From Cyanobacteria bacterium M_surface_7_m2_037 (GTDB taxonomy: Bacteria > Cyanobacteriota > Cyanobacteriia > PCC-6307 > Cyanobiaceae), in the NCBI GenBank assembly GCA_016882585.1, contig VGPP01000004.1, positions 1 to 27,176 of the forward strand: a stretch of 27,176 bases of DNA. The letters are read 5' to 3'. Position numbers and translations under genes: made by a program. The notes beneath the pieces were generated by a model, which was not told where the DNA came from, searched no databases, and worked only from the letters and a program-made list of their open reading frames with translations. The stretch's first letter is position 1. Every line of letters starts with the position of its first letter. Shown in pieces: positions 7,427 to 15,262 of the stretch.

Positions 7427-8605
7427 TTATGGGCGAACCAGCACCAGGGGAGTGCGCTCGTTGGCGTTGCCGGCGGGGTTGGGCCTGAGCGCCCGCATCA
7501 GCAGCGCTTCATCGCAACCAGGGCTGGAGGCCAGCACCTTCACGCGGCCGAGGTCGTTCACGTCCACCACCGCCACGGCCACGCCCAGTTCCGCGGCCAG
7601 CTGCCGGCACACCGCCTCGCTGTCGGCCGGGCCCAGCACGATGGTTTGGTCGTACGGGGGGGTGGTGCCGGTCACGTCGTCGATCAGGCGGGCCTGCTCA
7701 CCGGCAAGGCGATAGAACCAGCCCTTGGAGCCCACCAGCTTCAGCGCGGTGCCCAGCAGCCAGGCGCAGAGCACCCGGGCGGGGCCCACGTTGTCGATCA
7801 GGGTCTGCAGGCCGCAGGCGGTGGCCAGGGAGCTGGTGGGGTGAAACACCCGGCAGAGCAGCCGCGCCAGCGAGGAGGGCTGCAGGTTGGCGGGGTGGTT
7901 GTAGCGGCCCTGCATCACCGCCAGGGGGGTCTCACCGATGGTGAGCACGTCGCCCGGTTGCAGCACGGCTCCGGCGTAATGGCGCAGCACCTCGGCGGGA
8001 TCGTCGAGGGTTCCGAGCAGATGGGTGCGGATCGGCAACACCGCGCAGCGATCACCCTGGCGCCAGTTGGCGGTGTCTGGCTGAGCGGCTGCCGGGCGGC
8101 GCAGCGGGATCAGCACGCCATCGCGTTGCTGCAGCCGGCCGAAGGGGCCGTAATTGGTCCAGAGGATCTCCAGCCAGAGGGTGTCCACCAGCTTGCGCAG
8201 ATCCGTGCCCGCAGGCGCATGGATGCTGATGCGCACCTCGGCCTGGGTGGTTTTGTGACCCTTCACGATGTAGGCAAACCAGTAGCCATCGGCTCTGGCT
8301 TCCTCATCGGGGTGTTGGGGGGTGAGCGTTGTGCTCAGCGTGAGCGCTTGCAGATCAGCGCGCCCCAGCAGGGTGGGGCGGAGCTCGATCTCCGGCACGA
8401 ACACCTCCATGCGGGCATGGGGGTTGGTGATGGTGATCGTGCCCTTCACCTCCAGGCGCTCATCGCCCTTGCGCTTCACGCTCCAGTTGCCGCTGCTGAG
8501 GCGCAGGGGCGAGGCGGGCCGCAGCCGGTGGCGCGCCTCGAGCCAGAGCAGTGCCAGCCCGAATACGAGGGCGGCGATCAACAACACAGCGAGCAGAGGG
8601 TGCAA
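7427..8605 (-). CDS. Coenzyme F420:gamma-glutamyl ligase (CofE)-like membrane-anchored protein
   Basis: A 392-residue protein with one N-terminal membrane segment (HPLLAVLLIAALVFGLALLW). A roughly 150-residue unassigned region follows (NWSVKRKGDERLEVKGTITI onward). From about residue 185 a CofE-like domain is recognised by VLPIRTHLLGTLDDPAEVLR, LQPGDVLTIGETPLAVMQGR and RLIDDVTGTTPPYDQTIVLG. CofE adds glutamates to coenzyme F420, but cyanobacteria are not known to make F420 by the standard route, so the real substrate is open. No ATG precedes the membrane segment; TTG 8605 is the likeliest start, and the frame stays open upstream. It diverges from the PhoH gene, with 86 bases between the starts. 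Confidence 0.65.
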   Translation of the reverse strand: MHPLLAVLLIAALVFGLALLWLEARHRLRPASPLRLSSGNWSVKRKGDERLEVKGTITITNPHARMEVFVPEIELRPTLLGRADLQALTLSTTLTPQHPDEEARADGYWFAYIVKGHKTTQAEVRISIHAPAGTDLRKLVDTLWLEILWTNYGPFGRLQQRDGVLIPLRRPAAAQPDTANWRQGDRCAVLPIRTHLLGTLDDPAEVLRHYAGAVLQPGDVLTIGETPLAVMQGRYNHPANLQPSSLARLLCRVFHPTSSLATACGLQTLIDNVGPARVLCAWLLGTALKLVGSKGWFYRLAGEQARLIDDVTGTTPPYDQTIVLGPADSEAVCRQLAAELGVAVAVVDVNDLGRVKVLASSPGCDEALLMRALRPNPAGNANERTPLVLVRP

Positions 8606-8691
8606 AGCCAGCGCTTTGAGTTCTGCGGGAGCGTAGAGCTTGCTGCCGGAAAAGCCGCTTAGCGTGCGTGCATCTCGATCAGAGGGCTGTG

Positions 8692-10101
8692 ATGCGCAAG
8701 ACCTTCGTTCTCGATACGAATGTGTTGCTGCACGACCCCCAGGCGCTCACCCGCTTTGAAGACAACGCGGTGGTGATCCCGATCGAAGTGGTGGAGGAGA
8801 TCGACCGCTTCAAACGCGATCCCTCAGAAAAAGGCCGCAACGCTCGCCAGATCTCCCGCCTGCTCGATGCCTTGCGGGAGAAGGGCAACCTGGCCGATGG
8901 GGTGCCTATTGACGACGGCAGCGGCGGCACGTTGCAAGTGGTGTTCTGCCGCAGCGAAACGCTGGCCCAGCTGCCCCCTGAGCTCAAGGGCGGCAACGGC
9001 GACAACAACATCCTGGCGGTGGCCCTCGAGCAGCTGCGCTCGGGCCTGATCAGCGATCAGCCCCCCGTTGTGCTGGTGACAAAAGACACCAACCTCCGGA
9101 TCAAGGCTGATGCCGTGGGCCTCACCGCCCAGGACTACACCACCGACAAGGTGGACATCGCCGACCTCTATCCCGGGGTGTGCGAGCTGATGGCCAGCGC
9201 TACGGCGATGGAGCAGCTCAAGGGCGAGGGCGGTCTGGCCCTGTCGGCTCTGCCCAGCGCCGATGGCGTCGCTCTTCAGGCCAACGAGGGGGTGACGCTG
9301 GTGGATCAGGCTCAGCCGAACCACACCCTGCTGGCCCGCTTTGATGCTGCCAGTCAGCGCTTGTTGCCGCTGCAGCGCGCCGGCAAGGTGCGGCTCGGGA
9401 AGGTGGGTGCCCGCAACCGCGAGCAAACCTTTGCGCTCGATCTGCTGCTGGATCCGGCGGTGCAGCTGCTCACGCTGGTGGGCAAGGCCGGTACCGGCAA
9501 AACGCTGCTCGCCTTAGCGGCCGGCTTGCACCAGGTGGCCGACGAACACCTCTATGAGCGCCTGCTGGTGACCCGGCCGGTGATTTCCCTGGGCAAAGAG
9601 ATCGGCTTTCTGCCCGGAAGCCTCGAGGAAAAGATGGGCCCCTGGATGCAACCGATCATCGACAACCTCGATTTCCTGCTGGGTGGCGCCGATGCCGATG
9701 AGGGGCGCGGGCCCTCCCGCGGTGGATCCACTGCTGGCCGCCCCGGTGCCCAGCGCGGCAACCGCAGCAACTGGACCGATCTCAAGGGCATGGGCCTGCT
9801 GGAGGTGGAGGCGATCAGCTACATCCGCGGCCGCTCGATCCCCCGGCAGTTCATGGTGGTGGATGAGGCTCAGAACCTCACGCCCCATGAGGTGAAAACG
9901 ATCGTGACCCGCGTGGGCGAGGGCACCAAGATCGTGTTCACCGGCGACCCCTATCAGATCGACAATCCCTACGTGGACGCCGAAAGCAACGGCCTCACCT
10001 GGCTGGTGGAGCGCTTCAAGGGCCAGAAGCTGGCCGGCCACGTGACCCTGATCCGCGGCGAGCGCAGCGAACTGGCGGAGCTGGCCGCGAACCTGCTCTA
10101 A
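8692..10101 (+). CDS. PhoH family protein with N-terminal PIN domain
   Basis: A 469-residue cytosolic protein of the YlaK / PhoH2-like type, which pairs a PIN nuclease domain with a PhoH ATPase and in other bacteria acts on RNA. PIN domain: TFVLDTNVLLHDP at the start, IEVVEEIDRFKRD, NDNNILAVALEQL (NGDNNILAV near 103-111) and VTKDTNLRIKADAVG. PhoH domain: Walker A LVGKAGTGKTLLALAAG (about 262-278), VTRPVISLGKEIGFLPGSLEEK, and Walker B FMVVDEAQNLTPHEVKTIV (about 386-404). A Gly/Arg/Ser-rich stretch at 9690-9776 is inserted between them. ATG 8692 has AGAGGG five bases upstream; the earlier GTG at 8668 lacks a site. The stop overlaps the converging fumC stop by 4 bases. Confidence 0.93.
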   Translation: MRKTFVLDTNVLLHDPQALTRFEDNAVVIPIEVVEEIDRFKRDPSEKGRNARQISRLLDALREKGNLADGVPIDDGSGGTLQVVFCRSETLAQLPPELKGGNGDNNILAVALEQLRSGLISDQPPVVLVTKDTNLRIKADAVGLTAQDYTTDKVDIADLYPGVCELMASATAMEQLKGEGGLALSALPSADGVALQANEGVTLVDQAQPNHTLLARFDAASQRLLPLQRAGKVRLGKVGARNREQTFALDLLLDPAVQLLTLVGKAGTGKTLLALAAGLHQVADEHLYERLLVTRPVISLGKEIGFLPGSLEEKMGPWMQPIIDNLDFLLGGADADEGRGPSRGGSTAGRPGAQRGNRSNWTDLKGMGLLEVEAISYIRGRSIPRQFMVVDEAQNLTPHEVKTIVTRVGEGTKIVFTGDPYQIDNPYVDAESNGLTWLVERFKGQKLAGHVTLIRGERSELAELAANLL

Positions 10102-11474
10102 ACCATCCGCTCAGGCCGCACCCACTGATCAAACTCCTCGCCGCTGATCTCGCCGAGCACCAGCGCCGCTTCCCGCAGGCTGAGCCCGTGTTTGTGGGCG
10201 TGTTTGGCGATGCCGCTGGCGCGGTCGTAGCCGATGGCGGGGGTGAGGGCGGTGACCAGCATCAGGCTCTGATTGAGCAGGCGCTCGATGCGTTGCTCGT
10301 TGGCGCGTAGACCCTCAATGCAGTGTTCGCGGAAGCTGTTGCAGGCGCCGGCCAGCAGCTCGATGCTCTCGAGCACGTTGTGGGCGATCAGCGGTTTGAA
10401 CACGTTGAGCTCGAAATTGCCCTGGCTGGCGGCCATCTGCACGGCGGTGTTGTTGCCCATCACCTGCACGGCCACCATCGTGAGGCTCTCGCACTGGGTG
10501 GGGTTCACCTTGCCGGGCATGATCGAGCTGCCGGGTTCGTTTTCCGGCAGCACCAGTTCGCCCAGGCCGCAGCGCGGGCCGCTGCCCAGCCAGCGGATGT
10601 CGTTGGCGATTTTCATCAGACTGCCCGCCAGCACCGTGAGGGCGCCATGGGCGGCGGCTAAGGCCTCATGGCCCGCCAGGGCCTGGAATTTGTTGGCTGC
10701 GCTGCTGAAGGGGGTGCCGAGCCGCTCGCTCAGCCGGGCCGCCACCGCCTCGCCAAACCCCTTCGGTGCGTTGAGCCCGGTGCCCACGGCAGTGCCGCCG
10801 ATGGCCAGCTCGCGCACCCGCGGCAGGCTCAGCCGGATCGCCTCCAGCGCCAGCTGCAGCTGGGCCACGTAGCCACCGAATTCCTGCCCGAGGCTCAAGG
10901 GCACCGCATCCTGCAGGTGGGTGCGGCCGATCTTCACCAGGCCGGCGTAGCTGGTGGCTTTGGCCTGCAGGGCGGCGGCGAGGGCCTCCACCGCCGGCAG
11001 CAAGGTGGTTTCCAGCTCGAGCACCACGGCGATGTGCATCGCCGCCGGGAAGGTGTCGTTGCTCGACTGGCTGAGGTTCACATGGTCGTTCGGGTGCACC
11101 GGGCTCTTGCTGCCCAGTTCCCCGCCGAGGGCTTCAATCGCGCGGTTGGCGATCACCTCGTTGGCGTTCATGTTGCTCTGGGTGCCCGAGCCCGTTTGCC
11201 ACACCTTCAGCGGAAATTCGCCATCCAGTTCACCGCGCGCCACCTGCTCACCCGCCGCCACGATTGCGGCGCAGAGGCCGGCATCGAGCTTGCCCAGATC
11301 GCGGTTGGCTTCGGCGCAGGCGGCCTTCAGCTGCCCGAAGGCATGCACGATCGCCAGCGGCATGCGCTGGCCGAAGGGGAAGTTGGTGATCGAGCGTTGG
11401 GTCTGGGCGCCCCAGTAGTGCGCGGCGGGCACCGCGATGGCGCCCATGCTGTCGGTTTCGGTGCGGGTGCTCAT
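10098..11474 (-). CDS. fumC: Fumarate hydratase, class II
   Basis: Interconverts fumarate and L-malate; an iron-free homotetramer. The 458-residue protein has VWQTGSGTQSNMNANEV, LSQSSNDTFPAAMHIA, KIGRTHLQDAVPLSLGQEF and the superfamily signature GSSIMPGKVNPTQCE with the catalytic Ser. The C-terminal domain has LMLVTALTPAIGYDRASGIA. Length and motifs match FumC rather than aspartase or argininosuccinate lyase, although aspartase is a close relative. ATG 11474. The upstream gene on the same strand encodes a thioredoxin-fold protein and ends 23 bases away; the two could share a transcript. Confidence 0.95.
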   Translation of the reverse strand: MSTRTETDSMGAIAVPAAHYWGAQTQRSITNFPFGQRMPLAIVHAFGQLKAACAEANRDLGKLDAGLCAAIVAAGEQVARGELDGEFPLKVWQTGSGTQSNMNANEVIANRAIEALGGELGSKSPVHPNDHVNLSQSSNDTFPAAMHIAVVLELETTLLPAVEALAAALQAKATSYAGLVKIGRTHLQDAVPLSLGQEFGGYVAQLQLALEAIRLSLPRVRELAIGGTAVGTGLNAPKGFGEAVAARLSERLGTPFSSAANKFQALAGHEALAAAHGALTVLAGSLMKIANDIRWLGSGPRCGLGELVLPENEPGSSIMPGKVNPTQCESLTMVAVQVMGNNTAVQMAASQGNFELNVFKPLIAHNVLESIELLAGACNSFREHCIEGLRANEQRIERLLNQSLMLVTALTPAIGYDRASGIAKHAHKHGLSLREAALVLGEISGEEFDQWVRPERMV

Positions 11475-11497
11475 CGGCGCGGCGGTGGGGAAGGGCC

Positions 11498-12067
11498 TCA
11501 GCGGGAGGCCACGATTTCGCTGTTCAGTTCGTTCACTTCGCGGCTCAGGCTGAGCTTCACATCGCCCTGGGGCTTGAGGCCTGTCACTTCGGTGAGGGCG
11601 GCATTGATGGCATCGATGCTCACCGGGCCGGCCTCATCCAGCACCGGCTTGCCCTCGGTGTTGAACACCACCACCTGCGGGATCACACCCTTCCAGTAGG
11701 TGGCTGGATCCGTGGGGCCGTGGGTCTCGCGGTTCTGGATGGGGTCGGTGGAGAGCAGGATCAGCTCCACGTTGCGGCCCCAGAGACGCTGCAGCTCGTT
11801 GAACACCACGGCGTATTGCTTACTGGCGGCGCTGTCGTCGAGGAAGTAGCCCAGCACGATCGGCCGGTGTTCGGCCATGGCATCGGCAAGGGTGCTGCGG
11901 GGCGGCACCAGGGAGCCGTTGCCGGCGTAGAGGGCGTAGATGTTGCCGTCGTAGCTGTTGGTGTCACGCGCGGCATCCGCCGCACCCGGAACCAGGCCCA
12001 GGGCCAGCAGTGCGGAGAGGACCAGGGCTGCCAGAGGTTTCAGCAACCGGGCCAGGAGGCCGGGCAT
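11498..12067 (-). CDS. Exported thioredoxin-fold protein, possible photosystem I accumulation factor
   Basis: A 189-residue protein with a signal peptide or membrane anchor (LLKPLAALVLSALLALGLVPG, then ADAARD). The mature part is thioredoxin-like: HRPIVLGYFLDDSAASKQYA, LWGRNVELILLSTDPIQ, a long loop with YWKGVIPQVVVFNTEGKPVL (the cis-Pro strand) and a last helix ALTEVTGLKP. No CxxC motif and no cysteine at all are present, so a redox role is unlikely; a structural or chaperone role at the thylakoid fits better. I recall similar cyanobacterial proteins annotated as thylakoid photosystem I accumulation factors; that name is from memory and uncertain. ATG 12067 is preferred to the TTG immediately before it. 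Confidence 0.7.
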   Translation of the reverse strand: MPGLLARLLKPLAALVLSALLALGLVPGAADAARDTNSYDGNIYALYAGNGSLVPPRSTLADAMAEHRPIVLGYFLDDSAASKQYAVVFNELQRLWGRNVELILLSTDPIQNRETHGPTDPATYWKGVIPQVVVFNTEGKPVLDEAGPVSIDAINAALTEVTGLKPQGDVKLSLSREVNELNSEIVASR

Positions 12068-12146
12068 CAAGACGACGGAGAGGGTGAGGCCATTGTGACC
12101 TTCGAGGTTGGACCCCTGGCGAGGTTGCGCGGTAGGCGCTCGAACC

Positions 12147-13775
12147 TCAGCTGCGGCTGATGCTGCGGCCCATGCCTTGGAGCACGCCTTTGCCCACCAG
12201 GCCGATGGCCCGGCCGATCACCTGGGTGAGCACCACCACCACCAGATCGCCGAGCCGGCGGATGACGCTCTGCAGTTGCGGAGCCAGAGCATCGCGGGCT
12301 TCCAGGCTGAGGGTGATCAGCTGTTGGCTCCAGCTCAGCTGGCGCAGTTCGCTGTCGCGTGGTTCGGTGAGCAGCTGGGGCGTGATCGCACCGTTCTGGA
12401 TGCCGTAGAGCAGCCGACGGCTTTCGTAGAGCTGCACCGGCCGCTCAAACAGATTGTCCCAGCGCTGCTGGGAGTTGAGCTGGTTGCGCAGGCGCTCGAG
12501 GTTGCGGGTGGCGAGCAGATCAGGTCTGAGCAGATAGCGGCGCAGCTCGGGCCAGGTGCTGCAGCAGCTGAGGATTTCGGCGCTGATCAGTTCAGCGCTG
12601 CGGATCAGCCAGTTGCCGATCAGCAGCTCGAGGTGCAGCAGGGCCTGCGGTTCATCGGGCGCCAACAGCCGGCCCTCCACCAGCAGGGGCTGGGCCTGCA
12701 CCAGGGCCGACAGCATCGGTAGAGCCAGGGGGAGATCGGGATCGATGGCATTGAGCTCGCTGGCGTTGCTGAGGCTTTCGGCCACCGGCAGCAGTCCGCC
12801 CTGTTGGGGCAACTGCACGTATTCGCCGGCCATGCTGCGCAGGGAGAGGCGGCGCAGCTCAGGCTGCTGCTGCAACCAGCGTTGCTCCAGGTCTTCGCCG
12901 CGCAGCTGCTCGTGCCGCAGGCGGGTGATCAAGAGATCGAGCTGGCTGAGTAGGGCCAGCAGCAGATCACGGCGATGCTCAGGGTTGAGCCCATCGAGGG
13001 CCAGCAGTTGGCCGCTGCTGTTCGATAGACCACTGTCGATCGCGGCGGTGAGCCGCAGCTGAATCGCTTGCCACACCCCTTCGGCGGTGCGCTGGCGCAC
13101 GGTGATGGCCGTGCTCCTGGGGGTGGGTTGGCTGGTGGCGGCTGTTTGGGGGAAGGCCATGCTGATCGGCCCCCATAGCCAAAGCAGCACACGCCGGGCT
13201 GCTGCCAGTTCCCGCAGCCGTCCGTGGAGCAGCAGCCGGGTGAGGCCACCGCAGCCCTGCTGGAGCCAGTGGTAGCAGCGTTGCTGCTCGGTGTCGATCT
13301 GGCTGAGGCCGGAGCGCAGCAGCCACTGGCCCAGGCCGATCGCTTCCGGTTCGGGCTGTTCCACCGCCAGGGGGCGCAGCTCCACCACCCGTCCACCGGC
13401 CAGCAGCGTGTTCACGGCATCGGGGATCTCGGCCGGTTCGGCCTGCTGCAGCAGGCCTTCACAGGGCAGTTGCAGCAATTGATCACTGCTGTAGTGGCCA
13501 TCGCCTGGAACCAGCAGCAGCACTGGGGCGGGCTGCCAGCGATCCCGCAGCTGGTGCAGTTCGCGCTGCAGGGTGGCCAGAGGCAGGTTGCCAGCGGCGC
13601 TCCAGATCACCAGGCGAACGCTGCCGCTCAGGCCTTCCGGGTCCACGGCTGCTTGGAAGCCTGGTTCGAGCAGCCGCACGAGGCCCTCGCGCAGCAGCGG
13701 CTCGGCCAGGATCAGCAGTTGGGGTGCAGCCTTGGCCTGGGGCACGTGCGCCAGCTGATGCAATCTGGCGCGCAC
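12147..13775 (-). CDS. DUF3685 (Ycf55-like) protein with pseudo-receiver N-terminus
   Basis: A 542-residue protein. The long C-terminal region (about 165-542, for example GEYVQLPQQGGLLPVAESLS, LLHLELLIGNWLIRSAELIS and LNSQQRWDNLFERPVQLYES) fits the cyanobacterial and red-plastid DUF3685/Ycf55-like family, whose function is unknown. Residues about 18-130 resemble a LuxR-type receiver domain: LLILAEPLLREGLVRLLEPG, LVIWSAAG, PVLLLVPGDGHY, then CEGLLQQAEPAEIPDAVNTL and LAGGRVVELRPL. The acidic pocket and phospho-acceptor Asp are missing. The last 35 residues look membrane-associated or amphipathic (LGDLVVVVLTQVIGRAIGLVG). The start is GTG 13775, as no ATG is available. Fur-family and hisA genes lie upstream on the same strand. 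Confidence 0.75.
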   Translation of the reverse strand: MRARLHQLAHVPQAKAAPQLLILAEPLLREGLVRLLEPGFQAAVDPEGLSGSVRLVIWSAAGNLPLATLQRELHQLRDRWQPAPVLLLVPGDGHYSSDQLLQLPCEGLLQQAEPAEIPDAVNTLLAGGRVVELRPLAVEQPEPEAIGLGQWLLRSGLSQIDTEQQRCYHWLQQGCGGLTRLLLHGRLRELAAARRVLLWLWGPISMAFPQTAATSQPTPRSTAITVRQRTAEGVWQAIQLRLTAAIDSGLSNSSGQLLALDGLNPEHRRDLLLALLSQLDLLITRLRHEQLRGEDLEQRWLQQQPELRRLSLRSMAGEYVQLPQQGGLLPVAESLSNASELNAIDPDLPLALPMLSALVQAQPLLVEGRLLAPDEPQALLHLELLIGNWLIRSAELISAEILSCCSTWPELRRYLLRPDLLATRNLERLRNQLNSQQRWDNLFERPVQLYESRRLLYGIQNGAITPQLLTEPRDSELRQLSWSQQLITLSLEARDALAPQLQSVIRRLGDLVVVVLTQVIGRAIGLVGKGVLQGMGRSISRS

Positions 13776-13803
13776 GTTAACGGGCTTCCACCCGGTTTCC
13801 AGC

Positions 13804-14250
13804 TCAGCGCGGACGCCCGCTCAGATGCAGGGTGTAGCTCTCGATCGAGAAGCCGGTGTGCTCTTCAATCTGGCGGAGCAGATCGGGTGGCAATTCCACA
13901 TCCAGATCCTGGATGGCGCCTGTGTTCAGGCAGGTGATGTGGCTGTGGGGGTCGCTGCGATAGCCATACAGCCGTCCGCTGGCTCGATCCAGACACTCGA
14001 TCACGCCGGCGCTCTGCAGCGCTTCGAGGTTCTGATACACGGAGGTGTGGCCGATGTTGCGGCCCCGGGCATTCAGCTTTTCGAAGATGTCGCGGGCGCT
14101 GAGGTGATCTTTCACATCCCAGAGCAGCTCCAGCACCATGCGGCGCTGGCGCGATAGCCGCATCCCCAGGTCGCGGCAGCGGCCAATGGCAGCCTCCAGA
14201 CCACCAGCGGCGACCTGGTCTGCTGCGTCAGTTGGAGATGTCGCCGCCAA
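13804..14250 (-). CDS. Fur family transcriptional regulator
   Basis: A 148-residue metal- or peroxide-responsive repressor of the Fur/PerR/Zur family. The winged helix occupies about 28-90: RLSRQRRMVLELLWDVKDHL, SARDIFEKL, and the recognition helix in GHTSVYQNLEALQSAGVIEC. The dimerisation domain has YRSDPHSHITCLNTGAIQDL and EEHTGFSIESYTLHLSG. The His-rich motif is reduced to HSHITC, and the following CxxC is CLNTG, so the first half of the usual structural zinc site lacks a Cys; no C-terminal CxxC is present. That argues against Zur and leaves PerR- or Fur-like. The start is probably TTG 14250, since ATG 14163 would delete the first helix. It follows the hisA stop by 16 bases. Confidence 0.88.
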   Translation of the reverse strand: MAATSPTDAADQVAAGGLEAAIGRCRDLGMRLSRQRRMVLELLWDVKDHLSARDIFEKLNARGRNIGHTSVYQNLEALQSAGVIECLDRASGRLYGYRSDPHSHITCLNTGAIQDLDVELPPDLLRQIEEHTGFSIESYTLHLSGRPR

Positions 14251-14266
14251 GACAGGCGTGTGTGGC

Positions 14267-15262
14267 TTATCCCGTTATAGAACCCGTAGGCGAAGTGAGT
14301 GCGTCTTGTAAGCGTTCCGGGCCAATCGCCTGTAGCGCTTCGGCCAGATCCACGGTGCCGTCGTAGAGGGCGCGGCCCACGATCACGCCTTCCACCCCGA
14401 GCGGTGCGATCGACAGCAAAGAAAGGATGTCCTCCAGGGTGCCGATGCCGCCCGAGGCGATCACCGGGATGCTGCTGGCCTCAGCCATGGCGCGCAGCGC
14501 CTCGAGGTTGGGGCCCGCCAGGGTGCCGTCGGTGGCGATGTCGGTGCTGATGATCGCGGCGACGCCGCAGCCTTCGAAGCTCTTGGCCAGATCGGTGGCT
14601 TTCACCGTGCTGGTTTCGATCCAGCCGCGGGTGGCCACCAGGCCGTCCTTGGCGTCGATGCCCACGACAACCTTGCCGGGATGGCGCGCCGCCAGCTCCT
14701 TCACCAGCTCGGGCTTCTCGATCGCCACGGTGCCGAGGATCACGCGATCGAGGCCGCAGGCCAGCAGCTCTTCGGCGCGCTCGGCGCTGCGCACGCCGCC
14801 GCCCAGCTGCACCGGAATGGAAAGGGCGGCCGTGATGGCCTTCACGGCCTGATCGTTGATCGGCTGGCCGGTTTTGGCGCCATCGAGATCCACCAGGTGC
14901 AGCCGCTGGGCCCCCTGGCGCTGCCAGTCGAGGGCCTGGGCCACCGGGTCGTCGTTGAAGCGGGTCACCTGGTCGTAGTCGCCCTGGTGCAGCCGCACGC
15001 AATGGCCGTCGAGCAGGTCGATGGCGGGGATGATCTGCATGGCGGCCGGCTGGCGCAACGACTGCCAGCCAGGCTGCCAGAGGCCCCGATCCTTCAACTG
15101 GCGCAGGGGCACCAGCAGCCGGAACTGGCGATCGAGCACAGCTTCCAGTTGAGCTGCTCGGTCGGCTCCTTTGCCCTGCTCCCCCAACAGCTGGAAGTGG
15201 CGGTAGCCCTGGGTGAGGCCGAGGCTGGCGGGTTGAGCCGTCCAGCGTTGGGGCAGCTTCAT
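14267..15262 (-). CDS. hisA: Trp-rich (TIGR02450-like) domain fused in frame to HisA isomerase
   Basis: HisA isomerises ProFAR to PRFAR in histidine synthesis. The HisA part is 14267-15040 (257 residues if started at ATG 15040): MQIIPAIDLLDGHCVRLHQG with the catalytic Asp, PVQLGGGVRSAERAEELLAC, VVGIDAKDGLVATRGW with the second catalytic Asp, STDIATDGTLAGPNLEAL and PVIASGGIGTLEDI. The reading frame continues upstream with no stop through 74 more residues to ATG 15262, giving 331. That ATG overlaps the Coq4-like gene's stop as ATGA, a coupling arrangement, whereas ATG 15040 has no purine-rich site before it (CAGCCGGCCGCC). A fused product is therefore favoured, but separate internal initiation of HisA cannot be excluded. 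Confidence 0.9.
   Translation of the reverse strand: MKLPQRWTAQPASLGLTQGYRHFQLLGEQGKGADRAAQLEAVLDRQFRLLVPLRQLKDRGLWQPGWQSLRQPAAMQIIPAIDLLDGHCVRLHQGDYDQVTRFNDDPVAQALDWQRQGAQRLHLVDLDGAKTGQPINDQAVKAITAALSIPVQLGGGVRSAERAEELLACGLDRVILGTVAIEKPELVKELAARHPGKVVVGIDAKDGLVATRGWIETSTVKATDLAKSFEGCGVAAIISTDIATDGTLAGPNLEALRAMAEASSIPVIASGGIGTLEDILSLLSIAPLGVEGVIVGRALYDGTVDLAEALQAIGPERLQDALTSPTGSITG
15041..15262 (-). other. N-terminal Trp-rich domain of the HisA fusion frame
   Basis: The 74 residues before HisA are not a random extension. They read MKLPQRWTAQPASLGL, then GYRHFQLLGEQ, then FRLLVPLRQLKDRGLW and QPGWQSL, which matches my memory of the small TIGR02450 Trp-rich family (pattern KWTxxxxxxGWRHF ... 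LxDRxLWxPGWxxL). In other bacteria this is a free-standing protein of unknown function. It is listed apart from the gene because it may be translated as part of HisA or, if HisA starts internally, be the leading portion of a longer product. Confidence 0.65.

Noticed and set aside
8606..8691. Specific sigma70 promoter boxes in the divergent gap before the PhoH gene
   Set aside because: No convincing -35/-10 pair could be placed with confidence in this or the other short divergent gaps (15949-15995, 18199-18232, 21415-21525).
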